A stretch of 64,000 nt of DNA. It comes from Caprimulgus europaeus (Eukaryota > Chordata > Aves > Caprimulgiformes > Caprimulgidae). The position numbers were made by a program, and so were the translations under genes. The notes beneath the pieces were generated by a model that made no database searches, was not told the DNA's origin, and saw only the letters and a list, made by a program, of their open reading frames with translations. Shown here piece after piece: positions 37,101 to 49,567 of the stretch. The stretch is taken from positions 11,926,816-11,990,815 of the forward strand of contig OU015539.1 of NCBI GenBank assembly GCA_907165065.1. Reading direction: 5' to 3'. The number at the start of each line of letters is the position of its first letter. Within the stretch, counting starts at the first letter, position 1.

Positions 37101-40100
37101 TCCAGACCCAGTCAGGTGTGGCCCGTTTGGTAAAAGGCTGCATTTGCTGTCAACTCCAGGGTCTCCACATTGCACAAAGCTACACCAAAGGCCCAGGAAG
37201 ATTCTTACTGTTTGTTGCAAGGTGTTTTGCTGCAATAGGCAAGCAGGTCCTGTAGCAACTGTACCTATGCCCTCCCAAATGTATGTGCTGTCTTTCTCCT
37301 CCAGCACAAAATGGAAATTTCACAAGTAACCCAGAGAAATGAAGCTTCTCCTAAAAACTGTTTTCTTAAAGGAAAACAGCATTGCTAGAAATTGTTGCTT
37401 GTGTGACTTGACCCACAAAGAACCCAAATGGTTGCAGATGGAGCAGACTTTGCATTTTCATTTGATTTCTCTTACAAGTTTGTAAGAGAAATATTAATAG
37501 CACACTAATGGTAGCAATTACTATAATGAATGTAACAGCTGGTACCAGCAGCTGAGCATGCGTTTCAGTTTTATACTTCTCACGTATGGCGTGAGGTGGC
37601 TCTGAGCAGTTGCAATCACTGTCTCTCACTTTTCCTCTCTGAGCATTCTATTTTCAGCAAGTCTGTGCTTGTGGCAAAAAGATGGAGAGCTACTTTTGTA
37701 AACATGTTGCCTCTCAGGAGGTTACTCACAGCTCTAAGAAATAGGTAACATTCAAATTATGGTCAGTCTCTCAATTAGTACAGTTTCACCACCAAAGCAA
37801 GTATATTTCAGTTGTGCATCAAGCAGTTTGTTCCTCCTCTTCCTGAAGAGAAAATTGGGTGGAGGGACACCTGCAGTAGAACTATGAAGCAAGAAATAAT
37901 TCTACGCACTTGGAACCATTTACAAACAAAATGCATCTCTGCACTCCCAAGATTGCCACTCACCTGCTCCACTTCTGAACAGACCCCATAAGAGTAAATG
38001 AAACAGAAATGTATCACAGACACTAAGAAAAGGCAGAAAGGAACTAAGAAAATTGTTCTCGCCCATCCTCACTCAGATTAAAGCCAGAATTTTAATTAGG
38101 AATTAACTAGGCTCTTGCTCTGCAGGACATGGGCATCTAGCAGCCATTAGACTGACATGTTTTAGTCAAATCCATATGATGATGCCAACCTCCTGAAAGG
38201 CAATTCAGGGCTTTACCTCCAAATTCCCAAAGGTTGCCAAATTTGGCATTCAGCATTCCTGTTTTAAACTTGGAATCCAAGCCCATACAAATGCTTTACT
38301 GCATTCATGTGCTTTTCATGCTAACACAGACTAGGTACTAAGAAGCCTGAGGCACTTCCAAGCCTCAGTAAAAGCCTGCAGGAACTGAACTGAATGCAGG
38401 AAACAAAGGCAACATGAAAGGCAGTGGGCACTTCTGGTATTCACTTTACATGGTATGAAAACTTAAAAGGCTACAGTGACTGTGCCTGTCATCTGTTCTT
38501 CTACTGAACATTCAAGGATAATATTCATTGAATCAGAATTCTTTCCTGCCCTGTCTGAGGTAAGAAATTTCAGATTCCTCTTTAAACCAGGCCTCAGACT
38601 ATTACCTAATCAATCAACCTAAATATTACAAAAATACTTTGTTTCTCCTGCAGATCTCTATGTTCTAAAATTACGTCAACTCTTGCTCAGAACAAAATGT
38701 TTCCAGAATTCACCAAGTTCCCAGGCTAACATCTACATCTGTTATCACATTTGGACTTTGCCTCTTGGAAACTTGGGTTGAAGTTGACTCTCATGGCCCC
38801 ATCTTCTAAACCAATGGTACTGGTTACCCCATACCCTTGTCCTGAAGGACTATTCCAGATTACACAGCCATTATGAAATGTAATGACTGTATTTTTAAAA
38901 CTCCTCTCTGTCAAATGCTTAGGGTCTGAACAAAACACAAGTTTACATTTAAATTTAAGTGCATTCAGCAGGACATTATGCAGCAATCCTCAATGTCAAA
39001 AGAAGAAAAAGGTACTATAAGGCAGAGAGCAGAAAGAATACAACAAGATGGTTGTTGAAGATAAATTATTTTCCTAGAAGCAACAGAGGACAAAATAGTT
39101 TTTCCATGCTAAAATGCAGCTTTAGGATTTTTACTGTTCTGACATTGCTGGAATGCAAATCTCAGAGAAAAACAAAGACAAGTAGCATATCCATTAAGGT
39201 CTGCAAAAAACAAATATATAACTTAAAAGTTGCTAACTTCAGCAAGGAAGCAGACAGCTGCATTTTGAACAAATGAGAAGTGCTGAAGAATTGCTGGCAG
39301 CTGTGTTAGAAGGACATTAGAATAATAAAATCCTGTGGTCAGAAGGGCAAGTGTTTCAGATGCAGGAGAGACTATTTCAGGACACAGGTGTTTGAACCTC
39401 ACAACTATTAGGGACACCTACAACGTGGCCTCACATGTGTCTGTGGAAAACACATGATGAAAGAGAGAGACATCCTCAGATGACTCAGCTGCTACTGAGT
39501 ATCATTTTTAGACACCTTTGTCTGGCTTGCTTAATCCCAAACAAGTTCTTTCAATGAAATGCAAAACTGAAGTCTTATTTCTGCTTAAATTGATGAGTGC
39601 CAGGTTGATAGCAATATAGCCCTAGAAAGTGAAGGCTAAAATGTCACCACTGCTAAAAAGTCTCTTTTGTTGAATTTTGTTTTCTTTAAAGATATGGAAG
39701 ACAGACTATGTCCTTACTCAGATTGTAGAATATCATCCAGAAATGTCGTGGTAACGTGACCCCATTGCAAAATTGTGGTGAAAGCTGTACTACAACAACA
39801 GCAGGTATTCTGATAAGTCTTACATCGTTGAGAAAGTATAACAAGATCAATAAATACACTCTGAATTGCAACAGATCAAAAAATGCACTTGACATTAAAA
39901 ATTAACATAAGCTTCAAGATGCTTCTGCATGGCCTTTTCTGTGATCTATTTTAAAAGTACCAGTTATAACACAAATATCTATGGCATGGGCAACTGTGTC
40001 ACTGCATTGTTATGGGATTTTGCTATTCATTTTATGCTGAAAAGGAGGCAGCTCACAGTCCAGATGACATCATCCTTTTTTTTCCCCTTTTGATTTTTTT

Positions 40101-40880
40101 TTACTGCATTAGTTACACAACAGCTATGTCACAGCCTAGTGGAAAGGCACCGTATTGTGCATCAGGACACCTGGATTATTCTCTTGGCTCAGCCACTGGC
40201 AACCACTGATCTCGAGCAATTTTTTAATCTTTTAAACTTTATTCATTCAGGACTAGGTTGGTCTTTGCCACTGTTAATGTGGTCCCTAGCGCTTTCTGTA
40301 ACCCAGCCTTCCTGTGACACATTAAGACACTCTGTAAATACGCAGGAGGAGAAACACTATACACATTACAGAGAGGAATGTACATACAAGCTCAGGGGGA
40401 AGAATTTGTGTCTCCTTCGTAAGCTGCTGCTGCTGCAGTTCTGCAGCTCGAGAGCCCCCTGTGATGTTGTACCTTGCATCCACAGCTAGGACAGGTAATT
40501 CATTCATCAGCTGTATTCTGGGCAGATTACAGTATTATCACTTCAGACCAAGTGGAAGAGGAGCTTGGTGGCAGAAATACAGTGTGCAAGGTCATGTTCA
40601 AAACCAGACTATTTCCTCTTTATTCAGGGACTTATGAATTTAATTGTCACAGTCCTAAAGAGTCAACACCGCTTCCAGACAGGTTTGTAGGGGTAGCACA
40701 ACTTCCTACGGGCTAGAGGAGAAAGAATTACTGTGCATCATAATAACATAGTGAAAATCAAGTCCAATGTTTTGTTTAAAGGACTAATTCAAATGTAGCA
40801 TTAGTACACTTGGTTGAGTTTTAAATTCTTTTTTAATAATTCCATATCCCAAACTGGAGACATAGTAACAAAAAGCACCA

Positions 40881-40918
40881 GAGAGATTGAGAGAGAGAGG
40901 GGGACTGGAAAGAGAGAT
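40881..40918. repeat. GA-rich simple repeat
   Basis: An imperfect (GA)n run with a central G5 block in intergenic sequence. Confidence 0.75.
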
Positions 40919-43900
40919 GTCAATGCCACAGAGTTTAGCATTGATTCCGTTTTCCCAGCTACATCCTCAGAGTGAGTAGTAGGTGGGATGATGTTTCCTG
41001 TTCCTAAATGCAGCCATAGACCATACCCATGGGACTGTCCATTTCATTCTCTATTAAAAAAAAGTGGGGTGAAGAGTTCCTTCACATACTTTTCAGAGCC
41101 AGAAACATTTGCTGTACTGTGGCCCCAATATAGCTGTCTCTTATATTTTAAAATGCAGCTTAAAAGTATAGATCTTCCTTGCTTTTCCACAGTTGATTAC
41201 TCCCAATGCCCTGCCATGTCTGCTGCTTTGCATAATACAATCAAATTTCGCCATGTCAAAAGATACTGTCCCAGTGAACCAAACAAAAAAATTCAATGAA
41301 CCAAAAAAACCTCACCTAAGATATAAACACTGCAGGTTTCAGTCATGGTGTAAGAAACTGCTTTGTTGTACCTACCATCTACACTTAGTTTTCAGTATTC
41401 TTTACAAGTATTTATTTGTTCTTTACATCATTGTCAAACAAATCCCTCAAAAGGAACCTTTCTAACCTTGCAGTAAGATGATCTTGCTTTGTTCTTTAAT
41501 ACATTATTTTCTTGCTTGCACAGACAATTCCATTTCTTTTGGTCAATGACCTCCCATATCCTTTCCCATCAGTCTCACCTTTTCTGCAGAAACCAAAAAG
41601 GCAAAAACTAAAACAAAGCAATGTTTATTTAAATCATTAAAGCTGGGTTTCAGGCAATTTTGTGAAAATTATCATGAAGTGTAAAGTGGCTTTCTAATTA
41701 ACAGAGAAAAACCATGAGAATATACCTCAAACAGCATGCTTTTTCACTCACCTATTCAGTCAATAGCAAAGCTCCTTGAGCTTTTTGTGTAAAAGATTAG
41801 GTCCCTGATATCATGACTACTATTTTTCATCATAGCACCTTGCTTCAGACTCTTAAGTAACAGCCTGAGAGGCGGGTAATATGCTATAGGCTGTCTAGTG
41901 TGAAGACAATTTTCAGTTTTCCAACATGTTTTCACAAAGAACCTCCTTGTTCCTGCAGTCAACATGTATTGGTGTTTATATTATTGAGGAAATAACTTTT
42001 AATGCCTGCTGGCAATCCTATCTGAGCTACCCACAGTGACCCACGGACTGTACCGTCTCTCAGAAAGTACTCTCACATCTGTAGACAAATATCTACTGTG
42101 ATGTGTGAACCACCAGTCAAGATAAAAACAACATTGTACTACCTACAATAATAGTGCCACCCACTGAAGCAAATTAAGTTGCAAGCTATTTTTAGGTATA
42201 TTCCTTCTGGACACAGACCTGTTTTAACCTTTGCTGACAGCAATGCCGTGACAGTCTGCTCAAAGGTGTCTGGATGTCTAGACTACCTATTTTTCTTTTT
42301 CATTGGTGTGAAGACTATGTACGACGTCACGTGGCTGTTTAAGAACAGGGTGGTTTTGGCAAGGTTACATCCAAAGGGAGTGGGTTTTGTCAAATATCCT
42401 CTAAGAGTCAAAGACCTCAAGCATATTTCACAGAAAAAGGAGCACAGCTACTTTTCTTACATACCAAATTTCACGAGGGATTGAGCTGAAAGCCCAGCTG
42501 ATACGCTACTAAATCAACCCCATGTTCTTCATTGTGCAATTTATCCACTCCACTAAAGTCACCAATGAAAAAAAAAAAGTATTGTTTCAAAATTAAGTGA
42601 CTTATTGATGTCTTAGTAACTAGCTATTTTTATAGCAGCCTAATGAATGTTCATAGTCAGCCTGCAGAGCTGAAGAGGAGAAAGGCAGTAAAAGCCCTAT
42701 AAACTGGAACTCAAATGTCAAGGAGCACTTCAGGTTTTGGGACACAGTTATCCGAGCTGTGTGGTGCCTTCATTGCAGCCAGCACAGAACAGTGCAGAAG
42801 TCCACAGGACCACCAGTCTTGGAAATGAGAACATAACCCAGATTCTGCCCTGTTATGCAAGAAAAAAATCTCTCCAGGAAGCATACTGAAATCAATAAAC
42901 TTTTTGCAGATTTACACAGAGATAAGAGGGTTTAAAAATTTGGCCTTCCATAGTATATGCTTCAGGAATGACCAGACATATAGTATCATATACAAATATC
43001 TGACTTGTTAGAACGAGGTTCAGCAATGCCAGGGATGTGATTTTGGTATTTAAGTATTTAGAATCAGGGTAACTATTCAGCACATTGCATTCAAAATGGC
43101 TCAGTATCCTGGTGCTTCCCTAGGGCTGACTCAGTGCGGAGCAGAGATCCTTTGCAAGGTAGTAAGCTTCTGCAAATAGAGAACCCCCAAATCACTGGAG
43201 CAAAATACAGCTTTTCCTACACTTTGTGGCAATGGCTGTAATTGATGTATTACCATAAGAATTTTCTTTTCTCCTTTACTTACATTTTTAAATGGGTTAT
43301 TGTTAAATACTATGGATGGTACAATATTATACCAAGGCTGGAGGGGATGATTGGTGTGGGATTTTTTCAATATCACTTTCACTTAAGCAAGAAATCTAAC
43401 TTGCATGGAATATTATTTTAGTACTTTTCTAGAAACACATAGATTTTCTGCCATGGATTGTGTGGTCAAAATCCAAATGCAAGAATATCTTTCCCTGAAA
43501 ATCATTGTTTTAATTGTGTTCCAGTGACTTAATATTTACGCATTTAGAAAGTAAGTACTGTGGCATTTTAAAAGGTTCCTGTGAATAGCAAGCTGGCAAG
43601 TGCTTGCATATCATTCTAAGTAAAACTACTTCACATTGTTCTGCTGACTGTAACAACTGTAATTACCCTTTATTCAAAATGCTCAACATGTTTCAAGAAA
43701 GAATACAAAATCTTCCCTTAGTGTTCTAATGCTTTCCACTGAAGAGCAAATCCTTAAGTAGTAGAACATGTAAATTAACAGTATGCCAAGAGTTGCCCTA
43801 AATAAATATCACCCCGTCTCCTGCAGTTAATTTGACTCAGCCTGACAGTGCTGAGCTATCAGGCTTCTGGGTACTGAGCTTACAGTGAGGAAGGTAGCAG

Positions 43901-44462
43901 TGTCACAAGCTGCTGATTGTGCTCAGACATACAGTGATCTGTTGTACTCACTGGCCTTTGCTTGTTTTTGTCAGTAGGTCACTACAGAACTATGGAGAAG
44001 AAAGGTAAATCTGTGTATTTAGTTGAACTATTAGCCATTTCTTTGTTCAAAAGTTGCATTTTAAGATAGCCACATTGTTCTGAAACCTGTTCATTATTTT
44101 GAAATGATTCAGCAGCTCAGAGGGAATATATCACCGAGACCCATGGAAATATTACTGCTTATTTCATGGAGCCAAGAATTTCATTCCTGGTCTGTTAATT
44201 TCCTGTGGAAAAACTCATTATGAGTTTCTGCTGTTTGCATTAGCATTAGAAAAATACTTAATTGTTTTTACTTAAAAACAGTCACTTCACGTAAATCAAG
44301 CACAGGAACAAAAATTTTATGGACTAAATAATATTTTCAGAAATCAACAAGTTCATAGCCACGCTTTTAGTTCAATTAGACATAGAATAAAAATCTCATG
44401 TGAACACAAAATAAGATTTAGCAGTCTCTTCAATGTCAGAACAGCCTGTTCTGCTGGGAAGT

Positions 44463-44994
44463 GGTTCTGCCCCTCTACTCTGCTCTGGTGAGCCCACCTG
44501 GAATACTGCATCCAGCTCTGGAGTCCTCAGCACAAGAAAAACAGGGACCTGTTGGAGTGGGTCCAGAAGAGGCCACAGAAATGATCTGAGGGATGAGAAC
44601 ACATATGAGGAGAGGCTGAGAGAGTTGAGGTTCAGCCTGGAGAAGAGAAGGCTCCAGGAAGACCTGATTTGTCTTTCAATACTAAAATGGGGCTTATGAA
44701 AAAGATGGGGACAAACTTTTTAATCGCATCTGTAGCAATAGGGCAGGGGGGAATGGTTTTAAACTGAGAGTAGATTTAGACTGGATATAAGGAAGAAATG
44801 TTTTACAATGAGAGTAGTGAAACACTGGCACAGGTTGTCCAGAGAGGTGGTAGATGCCCCATCCCTGGAAACATCCAAGGTCAGGCTGGACAGAGCTCTG
44901 AGTAACCTGATCTAATTGAAGATGTCCCTGTTCACTGTAGGAGGGTTGGACTAGATGACCTCAAATGTCCCTTTCAACCCAAACCATTCTATGA
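44463..44994 (+). mobile_element. CR1 3' end copy with intact terminus
   Basis: Sense-orientation CR1 3'UTR beginning near TTCTGCCCCTCTACTCTGC and running to the terminal CTTTCAACCCAAACCATTCT ATGA. It contains GAGAGGCTGAGAGAGTTGAG and a diverged TAGACTGGATATAAGGAAG. The clean 3' end with a truncated 5' end is typical of target-primed insertion. Confidence 0.94.
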
Positions 44995-47900
44995 AAAATA
45001 TAGAACATTTCCTATGGAAAAATTCCATATGTCCTGGCTTCTGTAGCATGGAAAAAGGAGAGCTGAGGCTGCAATAAAAACAAGGTTTCCTAACTGTGAT
45101 TGCTGTGCAGAAGATGAGTGGGGAAGGATGCATTTTTCTCTCCCTAGCATTAGGAGCAGCTAACTGGTGGCATTGCTTGCCTTGGGATACTGTGACTGCT
45201 AAAAGCTTGCATAAATTCAAAAAACTGGTTAGAGAAAGGGCAGGAAAATTCACTGTGTGTTACAAAGCTGCTGCCTCTGCTTCAAAAGTGCCTGAGGGTC
45301 AAATCACTGGAGGCTGGAAGAGCAGTGCAGTGTATGTGATGGGTGCAGTGTACAGGAGCAGAGACTGTTTTGGCCCATCACTCCAAGATGCTTATCTGCC
45401 CTCCAAAGAGCCACACCAAATTAAGCTTTCCCCTCACAACAAAAGAATGATGTTTCAGTTGAAAAATGTTAGTATTTGTTTCTGATCTCTGTCTCTGAAA
45501 ATCTGATTAAGAAAAAAAGACTTTAATATTTGTGGTGAAGATTTCACTTGCCCTTGAAAATAGTGAAAAGCAGATGTGAAAAATAAATATATTTAGGGGT
45601 AAATTAATGCCCTTAACGTCTCAGAATAAGACATAGCAAAGTGGAGAATTTCTCCTGCCTCACTGTCATTTGTAAAAAAACAAACAGAAAAAAACCCAAC
45701 AAACCCCACCCAAACCAAAACCCCAAATGTTTTACTTGTTACCTCAAGCCAAAAAAAAAGAAGTTACTGATTTTATATTTTTAAAATGGGTCAACTAATT
45801 ATGGGAATGAATCACTATAAACGTATGTTTACAAAGTCTTCAGCATTGTTAGTAGTGTATTAATGTTTGAATCGTTTTTTACATTTCTCTTTTGCATACA
45901 CTCTAAGATTTTTCATTGGCCTGTAGAAAGATTCTAGCTTTAAAACCTGTCTAGTCTAACCTCAGTATTTTCTATTTTTGCCACACTAAGCAATCCAGTT
46001 GAGTGGTTTAGAGACTAACAAGCTTTCAAAAATATCCAGATTAATTCATTCTGTGCTCCCCATTTATCACTGCCAGACTGCAAAGAGGAATAGGAACAAA
46101 AGAAAAAGTGTATTGCACAGAAGATTTAAGGATTGCTTGTAGGTTTTGCTTTCTTCTCCCAAACTCTATTGCATCTATAAAAAGTGAACAATCAAATGGC
46201 CTGATTACCTTCTTGAGCTACACTAATCTAATTAGCAAATCAAAATGATACATGCATGATAAAAATAAAATATGTGACAAGATCAGTGTTACAGAAGGGT
46301 GCCATACAAAAACAGTCCCTCCAGACAAAAGCTGAAACAAAAATACTTTCTCTGTTCCCAGCAACACTTGGTCTAATTTCCTTGCAGGACAAGGTAGCCT
46401 AATTAGCTCTAAATAAGGAACACCCAGAAGAGTTTGTTCTAGCATACATTTTTTAAAGCCTTTAAACACGTGATTCACTCAGCTGAACTCAGGAGTTTGA
46501 AATTCAGACTATTTTGGTGACCATAATACTGCCCTTTCCCTCAGAGGGAAAGGCATACCAGCTCTTGCAATACTCCAGCTCCTGGATGATGTTTCTTTTG
46601 AAATCTCTGTCTTGGTTTAAGCCCAATGAATAAGTACTTCTGTGGCATATTTTAATTGCACATCCTTCACAGCCTTTCAGCTCAGCCCTTATGCCTGATG
46701 AAGCACCATCAGGTGGCACAGCAGAAAAAAAACAGGCTGAATGCCAAATAGATGAAAGCATTTTTGGTGCCTGGATGAAATCAACACAGCACTTCCAATC
46801 TTGAAGCTTCTTCTGGAAAAGCAGCAAACAGGAACTCCCTTGCCCGACCTGCATGCTACACAACTGCTGCAGAGGATTCTGCGTTCTTTAGCAAAAGCAC
46901 TTCCTTATCAGAAATATTCAGAGGTCTTGTAAGCAGCAAACAAGCAACAAAACCTCACTCTACATTTCCAAGTCTTCTGTGACAAGGTATCCACACAGCT
47001 GGCCCTGGTGGCCTTTGCAGTCATGACTGTCACCAGCAGGGCTGCTAGTTAAGGGCACAAATTTAGACACAAAGATGAGCCATGTTGTTTTTCTTCATTT
47101 GCCAAGGACAACTGCAAAATTCAGATGTATGGTATTTCAGGGAATGTTCATGCACACAATAAAATACTACACTGAGGAAAATAATCATATTCATTTCCAT
47201 ATACTGGTGTCTGCAATTTAAAAAAATGCACCAGACTGATAAAACTATTTCACATTTATAAAATATATCTAGAAGCATGATCCTAGAGCCAATAAACCAG
47301 TGGTAGTTAAATTGATATCTTCCAGCTCAGGCATCATCATGCAAATAAGCAAATGCTATATTTTAGTACTTGTGAAATGCTGACATGCATACATAAATCA
47401 GGAATCACTTTACCAAGCTGTTCTTGTGCTTTTTCACAGTTTAAAGTGGCAAGAGCCTTATCTAGGCAATCTTACAGTAAGTGTCACTGGCCACAAGTAA
47501 AACTGAATGTTTTCATAAATATGCAATATTTTGAAAAACATGGATATCCACCAAAGTGTGGCTTTTAAGTCCAAAGGCTTAGATGATTTTGGAAATAGCA
47601 TACTAAAAGAAAGAAAACAACACGAGACATCTTGAAGAACCAGACATGAGCTTTCATAAGTGATTTTTGCTTTCATTCCTACATAGTGCTACTGGCTATT
47701 ACTGGTTTATAAGGATGACTAAGGTCTCATCAGAAACCTTCTGGGGTTTTCCTCACATACTTTCTTTTAAACATTTCTCCATAGATTAAACAATTAAAAT
47801 CTTTTTCAGGATGCTAATTTTTCCAATTTGCAACAGTGAAAATAAGTGTCTACATCCTTTGGTTATAATTCAGTTGATAGTGATCTGTAATTTTGGATAT

Positions 47901-48163
47901 CCTTTAATATAAAATAAGTGCCATAATTCTCTGCACAGTTAAAATTTTCAGCAGGAGGATTATAGTTTGTCTGTTCAAACAATTACATGCAAGAATGGAA
48001 CTCAAAAATAAAAGCTGAGAATAGCCAATTAGTATGTATTTCACATTTCTGTAATCGATAGGGAAAAAAAACCCCATCAAATCAGAAAGAATAACTTCTA
48101 CTCTAAATTCCTATTGTTGTCCTTCCATCTAAACATCTAGAAGCTACATTATCAGATATTAAC
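44995..48163. other. Intergenic stretch
   Basis: No gene recognised. An A-rich tract with C-rich interruptions lies at 45674-45725. Frames at 45096-45485 (+) and 46504-46863 (-) exceed 115 codons but have no recognisable motifs and no splice context. Confidence 0.5.
45674..45725 (+). repeat. A-rich tract grading into AACCC units
   Basis: A runs interrupted by C at first singly, then as ACCCAAC and CCCC units. This form is seen at several places in the window. Confidence 0.8.
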
Positions 48164-48535
48164 AGAATCACAGAAGGGTAGAGGTTGGAAGGAACCTCTG
48201 AAGGGCATCTAGTCCCACCCCCCTGCTCCAGCAGGGACTCCTACAGCACATGAACCAGGATTTTGTCCAGCCTGTCGAGGTCCCTCTGAGTGGCAGTGCA
48301 GCCATCTGGTATCCGACACTCCTCCCAGGTCAGTATCATCAGCACATTTGCTGAAGCATTCTGTTCCTTCATCTAAGTCACTGGTGAACAGGCTGAACAA
48401 CACTGGACCCAGTATTGACCCCTGGGGGACACCACTAGATACAGGCCTCCAACTTGATTGCACACCACCAATGACAACCCTCCAAGCTGTTATTCATCCA
48501 GTTCTCAATCCACCATTGCTTGAAGAGGTATAAAC
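48164..48535 (-). mobile_element. CR1 fragment, internally deleted
   Basis: The left end (AGAATCACAGAAGGGTAGAG, then GTTGGAAGGAACCTCTG) is the reverse-complement CR1 terminus. Within about 90 bp it changes to CR1 reverse transcriptase coding sequence, read on the minus strand from about 48535 down to 48245. The sequence normally lying between RT motif 5 and the 3' end is missing. The subfamily differs from the 8.3 kb copy, judging by the terminal sequence. Confidence 0.9.
48245..48535 (-). pseudogene. CR1 reverse transcriptase remnant (GVPQGS to ADD motifs)
   Basis: The minus-strand frame contains [20 protein letters not shown], matching the conserved SGVPQGS-LGP block of CR1 RT. It is followed by LFTSDLDEG and CADDTDLGG, the catalytic (F/Y)ADD motif with its first residue replaced by C. 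The frame shifts near its start and then runs into the 3' end of the element, so this is inactive retrotransposon debris. Confidence 0.9.
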
Positions 48536-48722
48536 TAAGTAAAAAAAAAAAAAAACAAAACATTTTTTTTCTGATCTGCAATGCAGCACCATTTTATGTT
48601 ATATTCTTAGATGCAGAAAATTATAGAAACTACACAGCTTGATTTCTCAAGTATACTGTATTAGAGTGTCCCAGATAAGGATTTTCCCTCCTAGTATTTC
48701 AGTGCTGGTAGCCTACACAGCT

Positions 48723-48738
48723 TGCATGCATGCATGCA
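48723..48738. repeat. (TGCA)n palindromic repeat
   Basis: Four TGCA units, an alternating purine-pyrimidine and self-complementary sequence. Confidence 0.8.
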
Positions 48739-49303
48739 AAAATTCAGCTATTTCACTAACTGCTTTTAACCACTTTGTATTTCTAAATTAGCACAATCAA
48801 ATCTCCCCAAATTTTCTTCGTTATTAGAATGGACTAAAGAAACTCTGCACCCAGTCAAATTTACTACAGTGTTTAAACCTAAGTTATGGTATTTAAACAT
48901 GTTTAGATTTCTATCATCTGTCCATCACTGTAGCATCGATGCCTAGAGTAGCGTTTACACCTGGTTTCCACTCACATATACAGTAGAGTGGGAATAGATC
49001 TTTTGGATCCAGACAAGACTGAATAAAATAATTTTATCTGTATTTTCTGACTTTTAAAGTCTTTTCAAGCCACTGGTAACAAAACTAAATAACTTAGAGC
49101 ATCGCTAATTTCCACTGTTTTCCAGTTTATGCAAAATGGGTAACAGAATCAGTAACACGATTTGAACCTGAACAGAAATAGAGCTCTATAAATTTCATCT
49201 CGTTCACCTCCTTTCTCTTTCCTGGTCATATTATCCTCCCCATTAACATGAATCACCACATTTGAACTGACATTAGCCAAATCAACTTCTTTACTGATAC
49301 TTC

Positions 49304-49567
49304 TTAATAACCACGCTCAGCTTGATCCTTGCATCTTGCTTGTCTCTCTGGCACAGTTCTTCCAGTTCCAGACTCTCTGTAGAGGGCTTCTGCCTTCCTT
49401 CTCACATACTGCTGTCTGAACCAACATGTAAGCTCTTTATTCCCATGATACACCTTCCCCTTTGCTAGCCTGGGTGAATCTCTTTTCACACATTCCTCTC
49501 TTACTGATAGGCATCCTTCTGTCTGTGACAGCTTTTCTGTCTCACTGTCTTCATCTTGTTTGAAGCT
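49304..49567 (-). other. Unassigned 87-codon open frame, possibly an exon or decayed gene
   Basis: On the minus strand the frame is open from just after a TGA (49570-49568) to TAA at 49306-49304. There is no ATG near its start. The composition is strikingly protein-like: an acidic start (KQDEDSETEKLSQTEG), then basic and aromatic segments such as WFRQQYVRRKAEALYRES and a charged end. I recognise no family. The coding strand is purine-rich, which favours E, K, R and G codons by chance. I found no convincing 3' splice site, since the upstream pyrimidine tract is poor, and no clear GT donor. It could be an isolated exon, a retropseudogene fragment or chance. Confidence 0.2.

Larger units (their letters stand above)
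31111..44462. other. Long intergenic stretch without recognised gene or transposon
   Basis: About 13 kb of AT-rich sequence. Visible items are A-to-C graded tracts at 32204-32226 and 35730-35744, a 16-bp perfect palindrome at 34111-34126 and a GA-rich run at 40881-40918. Frames of 94-125 codons (for example 35720-36097 on the minus strand) show no family features. Confidence 0.5.
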
